From Ostreiculturibacter nitratireducens (GTDB lineage: Bacteria > Pseudomonadota > Alphaproteobacteria > Rhodobacterales > Rhodobacteraceae), in contig NZ_JAVQHL010000002.1 in NCBI RefSeq assembly GCF_032670585.1, forward strand, positions 372,001 through 436,000: DNA of 64,000 bases, in the 5' to 3' direction. The position numbers were made by a program, and so were the translations under genes. This document shows positions 52,049-62,047 of the stretch, one piece after another; within the stretch, counting starts at the first letter, position 1, and every line of letters starts with the position of its first letter. A model generated the notes under the pieces. That model was not told the DNA's origin. It made no database searches and was given only the letters and a program-made list of their open reading frames with translations.

Positions 52049-54304
52049 TCAGGCAGGCGCCTCCTCCACCTCGGCGTCCGAATGGGGCGCGGGGGGACGA
52101 GCGTCGTGAGGACAGTGGGCCCGGATCTCTTCCGAGATCGCGGATTTCTTCAGGGGCTTGGTCAGGTAACGGTCGATGCCGGCGGCGAGGATCGCTGCGG
52201 CGTCGCCTTCCATCGCGTGGGCGGTCAGCGCGACGATGGGCGTACGGGGCAGCCGCCGCGCGGCCTCGATCTCGCGGATGGCGCGCGTCGCCTCGCGTCC
52301 GTCCATCTCGGGCATCGAGATGTCCATGAAGACGAGGTCGGGCTGGAACTGCCGCCACATATCCACAGCCTCGCGACCGTTGCTGGCGAAGCTGAGGTCG
52401 ATGTCGAAATCCTTCACCATCTTGCGGAAGACGAGCTGGTTCGTGCGGTTGTCCTCGGCCGCGAGAACGCGCATCCGCCGCAGTTCGTCCGCGGCGGCTG
52501 GCGGCGGCGTCGAGGCCGGATGGAACATCTTCCGCTCGGGGTCCGTGATCCCGCCGGGGTTGGATATCGCCTGCAGGATCTCGAAGAGCTCGCTTCTGAG
52601 GATCGGCTTCTGGAGCATTCCCGTAAGCAGGCCCGCCGCGCTGCCGGCGCGCGCTTCCTCGGGGTTGGAACTGAGAAGGAGGACCGGCAGGTCCAGCCCC
52701 CTCTCGCGCAGCTTCGCGGCGAATTCGAGCCCGTTCATCTCGGGCATCTCATGATCGGTCAGAACCACGTCGAACGCGGTGCCGCCATCGACGGCGCGCA
52801 GCGCCTCCTCCGCCGAGCGGCAGAGCGTGACCTCGATCCCGTAGGTCTGGAGCTGCCGCTCGAGGATCACCCGGTTGATCAGGAGGTCGTCGACGACGAG
52901 CGCGCAGCTGAGACGGATCGGCCCCGACGGCCGGTCTTCGTCGCGCGGCTCCGCCACGGGGAGCGTCACGCGGAAGCCGAAGACCGAACCGGCGCCCGGC
53001 TCGCTGTCCACCCAGACCGCGCCTCCCATCAGCTGCACCAGCTGGCGCGTGATCGCGAGGCCGAGCCCCGTGCCCTCGAACTTGCGGTTGGACTGATCGT
53101 CGACCTGGTTGAACTCTCCGAAGATGTGCTCGACATGCTCGGGCGCGATGCCGATCCCCGTATCCTCGACCGTCAGGTGCAACTCCTGCGTGCCGTCCGG
53201 ACGTTCGAGCCCGACGACGCGGACCATGACGTGGCCCTTCGGCGTGAACTTGACCGCGTTGCCGACGAGGTTCGTGAGGATCTGCCGAACGCGCCCGGGG
53301 TCCCCGACGAAGCGCGTGGGCAGGAACAGGTCGTAGTCCACGAGCAGCTTCAGTCCCTTGTCCTTGGCGGTGGGCTGGAGAAGCATCATCACTTCGTGGA
53401 TGCAGCGTTCGAGATCGAAGGGCTCGGGGTAGAGTTTCAGCTTCTCCGCCTCGATCTTCGAATAGTCTAGGACGTCGTTGATGATGACCAGAAGCGCCTC
53501 GCCCGAGGATTTGATGGTTTCCACGAAGAGCCGCTGATCCTCGTCGAGCGCGGTGTCGCAGAGAAGCTCCGCCATGCCGACGACACCGTTCATCGGCGTG
53601 CGGATCTCGTGGCTCATGTTGGCGAGGAAGGCGGACTTGGCGCGGTTCGCGGCCTCTGCCTTCTCGCGCGCCTCGCGAAGCTCCTCCTCGCGGGAGATCA
53701 TCTGGGTGATGTCCTGCGCGAGGCAGACGAGGTCGCCGTCCTCGGCGCGCCGGTCGATGAGTTTCAGGTGCCGGCCCCGGGTCAGTTTCACGACGCGGGG
53801 ATGGATCACCCGGTGCATGATCCGCGCAGCCATTTCATGCAGCCAGTCGTGGATGTCGCGGCCCTCGAGATCGACGACGCCGGATTCGGCGGCAAGGCGC
53901 AGAAGGTCGAAATAGGTGATGCCGGGTGTCACGCCCTCCACCCCGTCGAAGACGGAAAGCCAGGCGCGGTTGGCGATGATGAGCCTGAGTTCCGGGTCGA
54001 AGACGGCGAACCCGTCGCGGATCGTCTCCAGCGCCTGCCAGAGCCGCCGCTGGGCGATCTGCGCGGCGGAATGGGCGCGTTCGAGATCGCCCAGCACGCG
54101 GCTGTTTTCGCCCTTCAGCGATTCGGCCTCGCTGATCGCGCGTTCGAGGCCCTGGCGCTGTTCGACGATCTGGTCCGACAGCGCCCTGGCATGCATGGCG
54201 AGCTTCTGGTTCGCCGCGAAAAGCTCGCGTTTCTTGTGTTCCAGAAGCCGCTCCGCCGCCAGGCGCGCGCGCCTCTCGCTCGCGAGCTTCTCAGCGATGT
54301 CCAT
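52049..54304 (-). CDS. Soluble hybrid histidine kinase with two receiver domains
   Basis: A 751-aa protein without membrane segments or signal. Order: coiled coil (residues 1-90), a PAS-like domain (about 90-200, IRDGFAVFDPELRLIIANRA), HisKA with the phospho-accepting His232 (LANMSHEIRTPMNG), HATPase (ILTNLVGNAVKFTP; VEDTGIGI; GTGLGLAI), receiver 1 (Asp517 in LTDHEMPEMNG) and receiver 2 (Asp661 in FMDISMPEMDG). Both receivers keep the lysine (LQKPI; LTKPL). A phosphorelay through an external HPt protein is likely. GGAGG precedes the ATG. Convergent with recQ. Confidence 0.93.
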   Translation of the reverse strand: MDIAEKLASERRARLAAERLLEHKKRELFAANQKLAMHARALSDQIVEQRQGLERAISEAESLKGENSRVLGDLERAHSAAQIAQRRLWQALETIRDGFAVFDPELRLIIANRAWLSVFDGVEGVTPGITYFDLLRLAAESGVVDLEGRDIHDWLHEMAARIMHRVIHPRVVKLTRGRHLKLIDRRAEDGDLVCLAQDITQMISREEELREAREKAEAANRAKSAFLANMSHEIRTPMNGVVGMAELLCDTALDEDQRLFVETIKSSGEALLVIINDVLDYSKIEAEKLKLYPEPFDLERCIHEVMMLLQPTAKDKGLKLLVDYDLFLPTRFVGDPGRVRQILTNLVGNAVKFTPKGHVMVRVVGLERPDGTQELHLTVEDTGIGIAPEHVEHIFGEFNQVDDQSNRKFEGTGLGLAITRQLVQLMGGAVWVDSEPGAGSVFGFRVTLPVAEPRDEDRPSGPIRLSCALVVDDLLINRVILERQLQTYGIEVTLCRSAEEALRAVDGGTAFDVVLTDHEMPEMNGLEFAAKLRERGLDLPVLLLSSNPEEARAGSAAGLLTGMLQKPILRSELFEILQAISNPGGITDPERKMFHPASTPPPAAADELRRMRVLAAEDNRTNQLVFRKMVKDFDIDLSFASNGREAVDMWRQFQPDLVFMDISMPEMDGREATRAIREIEAARRLPRTPIVALTAHAMEGDAAAILAAGIDRYLTKPLKKSAISEEIRAHCPHDARPPAPHSDAEVEEAPA

Positions 54305-54488
54305 GCCAGTCCTCCGCGCAGTCCCGGGGTGCCTTCAAGGCTCGCCCCGGACAGGAGACAGAGTGGGCAGGCAAGGTGAACTTAGGCTTAATGACGGCGG
54401 GTCGGGCGGCGGCGGGTTCCGCGCGCTCCTTGCCAATCGCGGGGCCGCCATGTCAGCATCCGGGGATTGCCGAGCGAAGGAGATTTCG

Positions 54489-57400
54489 ATGCGTCTGTTG
54501 ACCCGGACCCTGATTCTCGTTGGCAGCCTCGCCACGGTTCCCGCGTTCGCCCAGGACACCCCACTGGTTCCCGAGCGGCGCATGGTCCTGACCGAGAACC
54601 TCGATTTCTACGGCTCGGACCTGTCGTCGATCTTCGACACGACGCTCGAGGCCTGCGAGGCGGCCTGCCTGTCGGACGACAGGTGCCAGGCCTTCACCTT
54701 CAATGCCCGGTCCAACTCCTGTTTCCCGAAGAGCAGGGTAAGCGAACAGCAGCCCTACGACGGCGCCATTTCCGGCTGGGTCCGCAACGCGGCGCCCGGA
54801 GCCGAGGCGCGGGCGGAGCTCAGGGCGGAGGAACTCGATTTCCTCGAGCCGCAGGACTTCGCGCGGGCCTACGAGCAGGCGAAGGGCCTCGCCAACCTGC
54901 ACATCACCGGCAGCTGGACCGCGGCGGACCTTCTGGCCGCGGTGGACCGGGAACGGGGCGCGGGGAACTTTCTTGCAGCGTCCAAGTTCCAGGGCGCGGC
55001 GCTGAACCTGACGGATGCGGCGGACCAGTGGGTGGAATACGCGCGGCTGTTACTGGCGATCCGCGGGGGCAGCGGCAACACGCTGCGCGGCTACCGCGAG
55101 CGCGCGCTGTCGGCGTCGGTGAACGGCTACCTGCGTGCCGACCGGGCGGCCCTCCGCGCCAATGCGCTGGGCGTCATGGCCGAGGCGCTGGAGGCGAATG
55201 GGCGCGGGCGCGACATGATCCCCGCGCTCAGGCTCGCCCAGGCCACCCAGCCGCGCGACGACGCGGCGGCGGCGCTGGAGGACGCGATCGGCAAGTATGG
55301 CTTCCGCATCGCCGAGCATCGGGTCGAAAGCGACAGCGCCAATCCCCGCATCTGCGCGGTCTTCAACGAGGAACTGGTGCGCGCGGGGCAGGACTACACG
55401 CCCTTCGTGCAGCTTCCCGAGCCGGGGCTTTCGGTCGAAGCCTCGGCCGATACGCTGTGCGTGGCGGGGGTGACGCATGGCAAGCGCTACACGCTCACTT
55501 TCCGGGAAGGGCTGCCCGCCGCGTCGGGCGAGGAACTCGCGAAGGATACGCAGCTCAACATCTACGTCCGTGACCGGGCGCCTTCGGTCCGGTTCCCGGG
55601 GCGCGCCTACGTCCTGCCCAGGACGGACGGCGCGGGGATCCCGGTCGAGACGGTGAACCTGACCGAGGTCGAGTTGATGCTGATGCGCATCTCGGACCGG
55701 AACCTCGTGCGGGCGCTGCAGAGCGACTATTTCGCGCGCTCGCTCGACTACTGGCAGGCGGAGTATTTCAACGCGGAAGTGGCGGAGGAAGTCTGGCGCG
55801 GCACAGGCGAGGTGACGATGGAGGTGAACCGCGACATGACCACGCGGTTGCCGCTCGACGAGGTCATCGGGGGCCTGCCCGCCGGGATCTACGCGCTCCA
55901 GGCGAGCGCGAAGGGACAGAACCTTTACGACAGGCCCGCCGCGACGCAGTGGTTCGTGATCTCGGACCTCGGGATGACGACGATGTCGGGGACGGACGGG
56001 TTGCATGTCTTCGTCCGCTCTTTGGCCGATGCCACGCCGAAGGCCGGCGTGAAAGCGACGCTCGTGTCGCGGTCGAACGCGGTCCTCGGCACGGTCGAGA
56101 CGGATGCCGAAGGCTACGCGCATTTCCCGGCCGGGCTGACCTCGGGCCGGGGCGGGGCGTCGCCCGCGCTGGTGACGGTGGAGGACGGGGCCGAGGACAT
56201 CGCCTTCGTCGCGCTGACAGAGCCGGAATTCGACCTCTCCGACCGGGGCGTCGCGGGACGCGAAGCGGCGCCGCCGATCGACGTGTTCCTGACGACGGAC
56301 CGGGGTGCCTACCGGGCGGGCGAGGTGATCCACGCGACCGCGCTGGCGCGGGACGCGAAGGCCGAGGCGATCGAGGGGATGCCCCTTTCCCTGCGGCTCA
56401 TGCGCCCCGACGGGGTGGAGTTCACCCGCGCGCTTTCGGATGGCACGGCGGCGGGCGGCCATGTGTTCGACCTGCCGCTCGCCGGCACCGCGCCGCGCGG
56501 GACCTGGCGGCTTGAAGCCTTCGTCGATCCGGACGCCCCGGCTCTCGCCTCCACGGACGTGCTGGTCGAGGACTTCCTGCCGGAGCGGATCGACTTCGAC
56601 CTGTCCCTGCCCGATGGCGCGCTCAGGCTCGGGACGAGCCCGGAACTGACCGTGACCGCGCGTTACCTTTTCGGCGCGCCGGGCGCGGGGTTGCAGGTGG
56701 AGGGCGACCTGCGCCTGTCCGCCGCGACCGGGATCGAGGGGTTCGAGGGCTACAGCTTCGGCCGCCATGACGAACCGTTCGACACCTACGGCGACAGCTT
56801 CTTCGGCGAGCCCACCGATTCCGACGGCCGAACGAGCCTCTTCCTGCCGCTGCCCGGGGACCGGGGCGAGGCGCGCCCCCTGACCGCGCGGATCAACGTG
56901 CGGGTGGCGGAAGGCTCCGGCCGCCCGGTGGAGCGGCGGATCGAACGCACCATAATGCCGGCGACGCCGGTGATCGGGATCGATCCCCTGTTCGAGGACG
57001 TCGCGGCGGAGGGCGCGGAGGCGCGGTTCCGCGTCCTGGCGCTCGGCCCCGACATGGCGCCTGCGGGGATGGAGGTGCGCTGGACGCTGAATCGGCTGGA
57101 GCATCGCTACCAGTGGTATTCGCTCTACGGCTCCTGGAACTGGGAGGTGACGACCTCGCGCACGCGGGTGGCGGAAGGCGACGTGATGCTGACGCCCTCG
57201 GGCGCGGTGGAGATCGCTGCGCCGGTGGACTGGGGCAATTACGAGCTGGTCGTGGAATCGACGGGCGGGGCCTATGCCGCCTCATCGGTCGAGTTCTACG
57301 CGGGCTGGTATGCGCCGGCGGACGCGGCAGCGACGCCCGACACGCTGGAATTGTCGCTCGACAAGCCCGCCTATCTGCCCGGCGAGACGGCGACGCTCAG

Positions 57401-59945
57401 GCTCGTGCCGCGGGCGGCGGGCGTGGCGCTGGTGACGGTCGTGTCGAACCGGCTGATCGACATGAAGGCGATCGCGGTGACGGAGGGCGAGAACGTCGTG
57501 GCGCTGCCCGTGACCGACGACTGGGGCGCGGGTGCCTATGTCACTGCCTCGGTGATCCGGCCGCTGAACGTCGAGGCTGGCCGCGCCCCGGCGCGGGCGC
57601 TGGGCCTGTCCTATGCTGCGGTCGATCCCGGAAAGCGGCGGTTGTCGGCGGATTTCGAGGTGGCGGCCGAGGCAGACCCGCGGGGAACCCTGCCCGTCGC
57701 GCTGAAGGTCGAAGGCGTGGAGCCGGGTGAGACGGCATATGCCACGATTGCCGCGGTGGACGTGGGTATCCTGAACCTGACGGCCTTCACCTCGCCCGAC
57801 CCGGAAGGGCATTACTTCGGCCAGCGGAAGCTCGGCATCGGTATCCGCGACATCTATGGCCGCCTCATCGACGGGCGGACGGGCGCGGAGGGCCGGGTTC
57901 GGTCCGGCGGCGACGCGGGTGCCGGGATGCGGATGCAGGCACCACCGCCGACGGAGGAGCTGGTCGCCTATTTCTCCGGCCCCATCGAGGTCGGGGCGGA
58001 CGGCTATGCGCGGACGGAGTTCCGGCTGCCGTCGTTCAACGGCACGGTGCGGCTGATGGCGGTCGCCTGGTCGAAGACCGGGATCGGGCAGTCCGAGGCC
58101 GAGGTTCTGGTGCGCGACCCGGTCGTGGTCGCCGCTACCGTGCCGCGTTTCATGGCGCCGGGCGACGACAGCCGCATGCTGCTCGAGATCGTGCACGCCA
58201 CCGGGCCGTCCGGGCGGATGGGGCTCGACGTGAGTTCCGCCGACTTCGCGCTGCCCGAGGCGATGCAGACCGGCGTGGACCTTGCGGAGAAGGGCAAGGC
58301 GGTGCTGACGTTGCCGATCCGGGCGCCGGAGGCGGAGGGGATCGGCCAGATCCGCGTCGCGCTGACGACGCCGGACGGGCGGCAGCTGGTGAAGGATCTG
58401 ACCATACCGGTGCAGGTGAACGACCCGCCCGTGTCGCGGACGAGCCGGTTCACGCTGGCCTCGGGGCAGACCTTCACGCTGGACGACAACGTCTTTGACG
58501 GGATCATCCCGGGGACAGGCCGGGTGACGCTGGCCGTGGGGCCGATCGCGCGCTTCGACGCGCCGGGACTTCTGGCGTCGCTCGACGCCTATCCCTATGG
58601 CTGCACGGAACAGATCACCTCGAAGGCGCTGCCGCTTCTCTATTTCGAGGAGGTGGCGCGGGTGATGGGGCTTGACCGTGAGACGGACATTCGCACCCGG
58701 ATCGATCAGTCGATCTCGCGGGTGCTGCTGAACCAGGCGTCGAACGGGGCCTTCGGGCTCTGGTATGCGGAAGCCGGGGACTTCTGGCTTGATGCCTACG
58801 TGACGGATTTCCTGAGCCGGGCGCGCGCGCAGGGCTTCGAGGTGCCGGACGTCGCCTTCCGCAACGCGCTCGACAACTTGCGCAACCAGGTCAACTACGC
58901 CCCCGACTTCGACAAGGGCGGCGGGGAGCTGGCCTACGCGCTGATGGTGCTGGCGCGCGAGGGCGCGGCGGCGGTGGGCGACCTCCGCTACTACGCGGAC
59001 GTGAAGGGCGACGCCTTCGACACGCCGATCGCGGCGGCGCAGCTTGGGGCGGCGCTGGGGTCCTACGGCGACCAGACGCGGGCGGACGCGATGTTCGCGC
59101 GCGCCGCGCGGCTGATGTCCGCGCTGCCGACAGGCGACGACGCGCAGATCTGGCGGTCGGACTACGGCACGAACCTGCGCGACCGTGCCGCGGTGCTGGC
59201 TCTGGCGGCGGAGGCGGGGTCGGCCGTGGTCTCGCCGGAGGCCTTGGGCGAGTCGGTGGCGGCGAGCATGGCTGGGCGGCGGATGTCGACGCAGGAGGCG
59301 ACATGGGCGCTTCTGGCGACGCATGCGCTGATCGACCGGCCGGGTGCCGAGGGATTCACGGTGAACGGCCAGCCCGTCGATGGGCCCCTGGTGCGCGTTC
59401 TCGACGACGAGACGGCGGGGGCGGCGCTGGCGGTCGCCAACGGCTCGGCGCGGGAGGCCACGCTGACGCTCACCACGCTCGGCGTACCGGAGGTGGCGGA
59501 GCCCGCGGGCGGCAAGGGCTACACGATCACGCGGAGCTATTACGACATGGAGGGCGTTCCGGTCGATCCGGCTCGCGTCGCGCAGGGTGCGCGGCTGGTG
59601 ACGGTGCTGGAAATCACGCCCCATGCCGAGGGCGAGGCGCGGCTGATCGTGGACGACCCGCTGCCGGCCGGCTTCGAGATCGACAACCCGAACCTCATTC
59701 GGGGCGGCGACATCGCGGCGCTCGACTGGCTCGACACGGTCGAATTCACGCGCATGTCCGAGTTCCGGCAGGAAAGGTTCCTTGCCGCGGTGGACTGGCG
59801 GTCGGACGATCCGTTCCGGCTGGCCTACATCGTCCGTGCGGTGTCGCCCGGGACGTTCCGGCACCCGGCGGCGAGTGTCGAGGACATGTATCGCCCCGAC
59901 TTCCGTGCCTGGACCGCGACGGGTCGGGTAGCGGTCGCCGAGTGA
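54489..59945 (+). CDS. Bacterial alpha-2-macroglobulin with N-terminal PAN domain
   Basis: Periplasmic protease trap. From ATG 54489 (AAGGAG seven bases upstream) the protein is 1818 aa, with a signal peptide ending AFAQD, a PAN/apple-type segment at about residues 45-100 (CEAACLSDDRCQAFTFN, CFPKS), macroglobulin domains, and the thioester motif CTEQ with Cys1372 (YPYGCTEQITSKALPL). The signal lacks a lipobox, unlike E. coli YfhM. The PbpC gene follows by one base, the classic pairing. The frame continues upstream to 53916 as antisense to the kinase gene; it is not part of the protein. Confidence 0.96.
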   Translation: MRLLTRTLILVGSLATVPAFAQDTPLVPERRMVLTENLDFYGSDLSSIFDTTLEACEAACLSDDRCQAFTFNARSNSCFPKSRVSEQQPYDGAISGWVRNAAPGAEARAELRAEELDFLEPQDFARAYEQAKGLANLHITGSWTAADLLAAVDRERGAGNFLAASKFQGAALNLTDAADQWVEYARLLLAIRGGSGNTLRGYRERALSASVNGYLRADRAALRANALGVMAEALEANGRGRDMIPALRLAQATQPRDDAAAALEDAIGKYGFRIAEHRVESDSANPRICAVFNEELVRAGQDYTPFVQLPEPGLSVEASADTLCVAGVTHGKRYTLTFREGLPAASGEELAKDTQLNIYVRDRAPSVRFPGRAYVLPRTDGAGIPVETVNLTEVELMLMRISDRNLVRALQSDYFARSLDYWQAEYFNAEVAEEVWRGTGEVTMEVNRDMTTRLPLDEVIGGLPAGIYALQASAKGQNLYDRPAATQWFVISDLGMTTMSGTDGLHVFVRSLADATPKAGVKATLVSRSNAVLGTVETDAEGYAHFPAGLTSGRGGASPALVTVEDGAEDIAFVALTEPEFDLSDRGVAGREAAPPIDVFLTTDRGAYRAGEVIHATALARDAKAEAIEGMPLSLRLMRPDGVEFTRALSDGTAAGGHVFDLPLAGTAPRGTWRLEAFVDPDAPALASTDVLVEDFLPERIDFDLSLPDGALRLGTSPELTVTARYLFGAPGAGLQVEGDLRLSAATGIEGFEGYSFGRHDEPFDTYGDSFFGEPTDSDGRTSLFLPLPGDRGEARPLTARINVRVAEGSGRPVERRIERTIMPATPVIGIDPLFEDVAAEGAEARFRVLALGPDMAPAGMEVRWTLNRLEHRYQWYSLYGSWNWEVTTSRTRVAEGDVMLTPSGAVEIAAPVDWGNYELVVESTGGAYAASSVEFYAGWYAPADAAATPDTLELSLDKPAYLPGETATLRLVPRAAGVALVTVVSNRLIDMKAIAVTEGENVVALPVTDDWGAGAYVTASVIRPLNVEAGRAPARALGLSYAAVDPGKRRLSADFEVAAEADPRGTLPVALKVEGVEPGETAYATIAAVDVGILNLTAFTSPDPEGHYFGQRKLGIGIRDIYGRLIDGRTGAEGRVRSGGDAGAGMRMQAPPPTEELVAYFSGPIEVGADGYARTEFRLPSFNGTVRLMAVAWSKTGIGQSEAEVLVRDPVVVAATVPRFMAPGDDSRMLLEIVHATGPSGRMGLDVSSADFALPEAMQTGVDLAEKGKAVLTLPIRAPEAEGIGQIRVALTTPDGRQLVKDLTIPVQVNDPPVSRTSRFTLASGQTFTLDDNVFDGIIPGTGRVTLAVGPIARFDAPGLLASLDAYPYGCTEQITSKALPLLYFEEVARVMGLDRETDIRTRIDQSISRVLLNQASNGAFGLWYAEAGDFWLDAYVTDFLSRARAQGFEVPDVAFRNALDNLRNQVNYAPDFDKGGGELAYALMVLAREGAAAVGDLRYYADVKGDAFDTPIAAAQLGAALGSYGDQTRADAMFARAARLMSALPTGDDAQIWRSDYGTNLRDRAAVLALAAEAGSAVVSPEALGESVAASMAGRRMSTQEATWALLATHALIDRPGAEGFTVNGQPVDGPLVRVLDDETAGAALAVANGSAREATLTLTTLGVPEVAEPAGGKGYTITRSYYDMEGVPVDPARVAQGARLVTVLEITPHAEGEARLIVDDPLPAGFEIDNPNLIRGGDIAALDWLDTVEFTRMSEFRQERFLAAVDWRSDDPFRLAYIVRAVSPGTFRHPAASVEDMYRPDFRAWTATGRVAVAE

Positions 59946-59946
59946 C

Positions 59947-61980
59947 ATGCGCCGCGCGGTCCCCTTCCTGCTCGTCGCGCTGCTCTTCGCGGTGGCGCTG
60001 GTGCGGGATGGGTTTGACCGCTGGGTGGCGGCAACGGTGGTGCCGCCTCTCATCTCCGAAACCTCGGTCGAGGTGACGGCGCGGGACGGGACGCTTCTGC
60101 GGGCCTTCACGGTGGCAGACGGGCGCTGGCGGATGGAGCCGGGGCCGGTCGATCCCTTGTTTGCGAACATGCTCATCGCCTACGAGGACAAGCGGTTCCG
60201 ATCGCATTCCGGGGTGGACCTGCGCGCGATGGCGCGCGCCGTGGCGCAGGCGGCGTGGAACGGACGCGTCGTGTCCGGCGGCTCGACGCTGACGATGCAG
60301 GTCGCGCGGCTTCTGGAGGAGACGGGGACGGGGCGGCTTTCCGGCAAGCTCCGGCAGATACGCGTCGCGCTGGCGCTGGAGCATCGGCTGTCGAAGGAGG
60401 AAATCCTCGGGCTCTACCTGCGCCTGGCGCCCTATGGCGGGAACCTCGAAGGCGTGCGCGCGGCGTCGCTCGCCTATTTCGGGAAGGAGCCGCGAAGGCT
60501 CACGCCGGCGGAGGCGGCTCTTCTGGTCGCGCTGCCGCAGGCGCCGGAGGCGCGCAGGCCCGACCGGGCGCCCAAGGCGGCCGAAGTGGCGCGGGCCCGT
60601 GTGCTGGCACGGATGGAAGACGCCGGGGTGTTGGCGCCGGACCGGGTGCGGGCGGCGTTGACGGAGCCGGTGCCGAAAGCGCGGCGCGCTTTCCCCGCGC
60701 TCGCCCCGCATCTCGCGGAGGCCCTGCGCGCGGCGGAACCGCTCGTGCAGCAGCACGCCACGACGATCGACGCGGGACTTCAGGCGGCGCTTGAATCGCT
60801 CGCGGCCCGCGCGGTGGCGCGGCATGGCGAGAGGCTCTCGGTCGCGATCCTCGTCGCCGATCACCGGACGGGAGAGATCCTGGCCTCGGTGGGCGCGGCG
60901 GAATGGACGGACGAGGCGCGCGCGGGCTTCATCGACATGACCGCCGCGCGGCGGTCGCCCGGCTCGCTTCTGAAACCCTTCGTCTACGGGCTCGCCTTCG
61001 ACGAGGGTCTCGCCCATCCCGAGACGCTGGTCGAGGACCGGCCGGTGGCCTTCGGCACCTATGCGCCGCAGAACTTCGACCGGGCGTTCCGGGGCACGCT
61101 GCCGGTGCGCGAAGCGTTGCAGTTGTCGCTGAACATCCCGGTGGTGAGCCTGACCGAGGCGCTGGGGCCCGCACGGGTGATGGCGGCGCTGCGGCGCGCG
61201 GGGGCGGCGCCGGAACTTGACGGTCCGCCGGGACTCGCGGTGGCGCTGGGGGGTGTGGGGCTGTCGCTGCGCGAACTCGTGCAGGCCTACGCGGCGCTCG
61301 CGCGGCTCGGCGCGCCGGTGCGGCTGTCGGAACGGCCGGGTGAGGCTGATGCGCTGCCGCAGCGCCTGTTCCGGTCCGAGGCTGCCTGGTCGGTGGCCGA
61401 TATCCTCTCGGGCCTCGCGCCGCCGCCCGGGGCGCCACGGAACCGGCTCGCCTACAAGACCGGCACGAGCTATGGCCACCGCGACGCCTGGGCGATCGGT
61501 TTTGACGGGCGGCACGTCGCTGGCGTCTGGATGGGGCGGGCGGACGGGTCCTCCGTCCCGGGCGCCTTCGGGGGCGATCTGGCCGCGCCGGTCCTGTTCC
61601 AGGTCTTCGGGCGGCTGAAGCCCGCGCTCGACCCGCTGCCCCCGCCGCCGCCGGGGACGCTGATCCTGCCGAACGCCCGCCTGCCGCAGCCCTTGCAGCG
61701 TTTCCGCCCGCGCGACGCGGTGTTCTCCGACGCCGTCCCCGGCGCCCCCGAGGTTGCCTTTCCGCCCGACGGCGCCGAGGTGGAAACGCGCGACGGTGCG
61801 CTGGTGGTGAAGGTCCGGGGCGGGGCCGCGCCCTTCACCTGGCTCGCGAATGGCGCACCCGTGGCGGTCGCGTCCCGCGCGCGGGAGGAAGAACTGCCCG
61901 TCGCCGGGCCGGGTTACGTCACGCTGTCGGTGATCGACGCGGCGGGGCGGTCGGCCGCGGTCTCGGTCGTCCTGCGCTGA
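59947..61980 (+). CDS. pbpC: Penicillin-binding protein 1C PbpC
   Basis: Peptidoglycan glycosyltransferase with a transpeptidase-type domain. The protein is 677 aa: N-terminal membrane anchor (residues 3-20), GT51 motifs (AYEDKRFRSHSGVD; GGSTLTMQVARLL), then SxxK (RSPGSLLKPFVYG), SxN (LSLNIPVV) and KTG (AYKTGTSYGHRDAW), and a C-terminal BiPBP_C domain (about residues 580-677). It pairs with the macroglobulin gene, so cell-wall repair is thought to be guarded from incoming proteases. Confidence 0.97.
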   Translation: MRRAVPFLLVALLFAVALVRDGFDRWVAATVVPPLISETSVEVTARDGTLLRAFTVADGRWRMEPGPVDPLFANMLIAYEDKRFRSHSGVDLRAMARAVAQAAWNGRVVSGGSTLTMQVARLLEETGTGRLSGKLRQIRVALALEHRLSKEEILGLYLRLAPYGGNLEGVRAASLAYFGKEPRRLTPAEAALLVALPQAPEARRPDRAPKAAEVARARVLARMEDAGVLAPDRVRAALTEPVPKARRAFPALAPHLAEALRAAEPLVQQHATTIDAGLQAALESLAARAVARHGERLSVAILVADHRTGEILASVGAAEWTDEARAGFIDMTAARRSPGSLLKPFVYGLAFDEGLAHPETLVEDRPVAFGTYAPQNFDRAFRGTLPVREALQLSLNIPVVSLTEALGPARVMAALRRAGAAPELDGPPGLAVALGGVGLSLRELVQAYAALARLGAPVRLSERPGEADALPQRLFRSEAAWSVADILSGLAPPPGAPRNRLAYKTGTSYGHRDAWAIGFDGRHVAGVWMGRADGSSVPGAFGGDLAAPVLFQVFGRLKPALDPLPPPPPGTLILPNARLPQPLQRFRPRDAVFSDAVPGAPEVAFPPDGAEVETRDGALVVKVRGGAAPFTWLANGAPVAVASRAREEELPVAGPGYVTLSVIDAAGRSAAVSVVLR

Positions 61981-62047
61981 GCCGGGGTGCCGTCCGGCCG
62001 GGCATCGAGCCCGCCCGTCCGGCGCTGCCGCGCGTGCCCCCGGCCGG

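Noticed and set aside
57282..60176. Minus-strand frame of 964 codons
   Set aside because: Antisense of the alpha-2-macroglobulin gene; composition is Arg/His/Pro-rich and matches no protein type.
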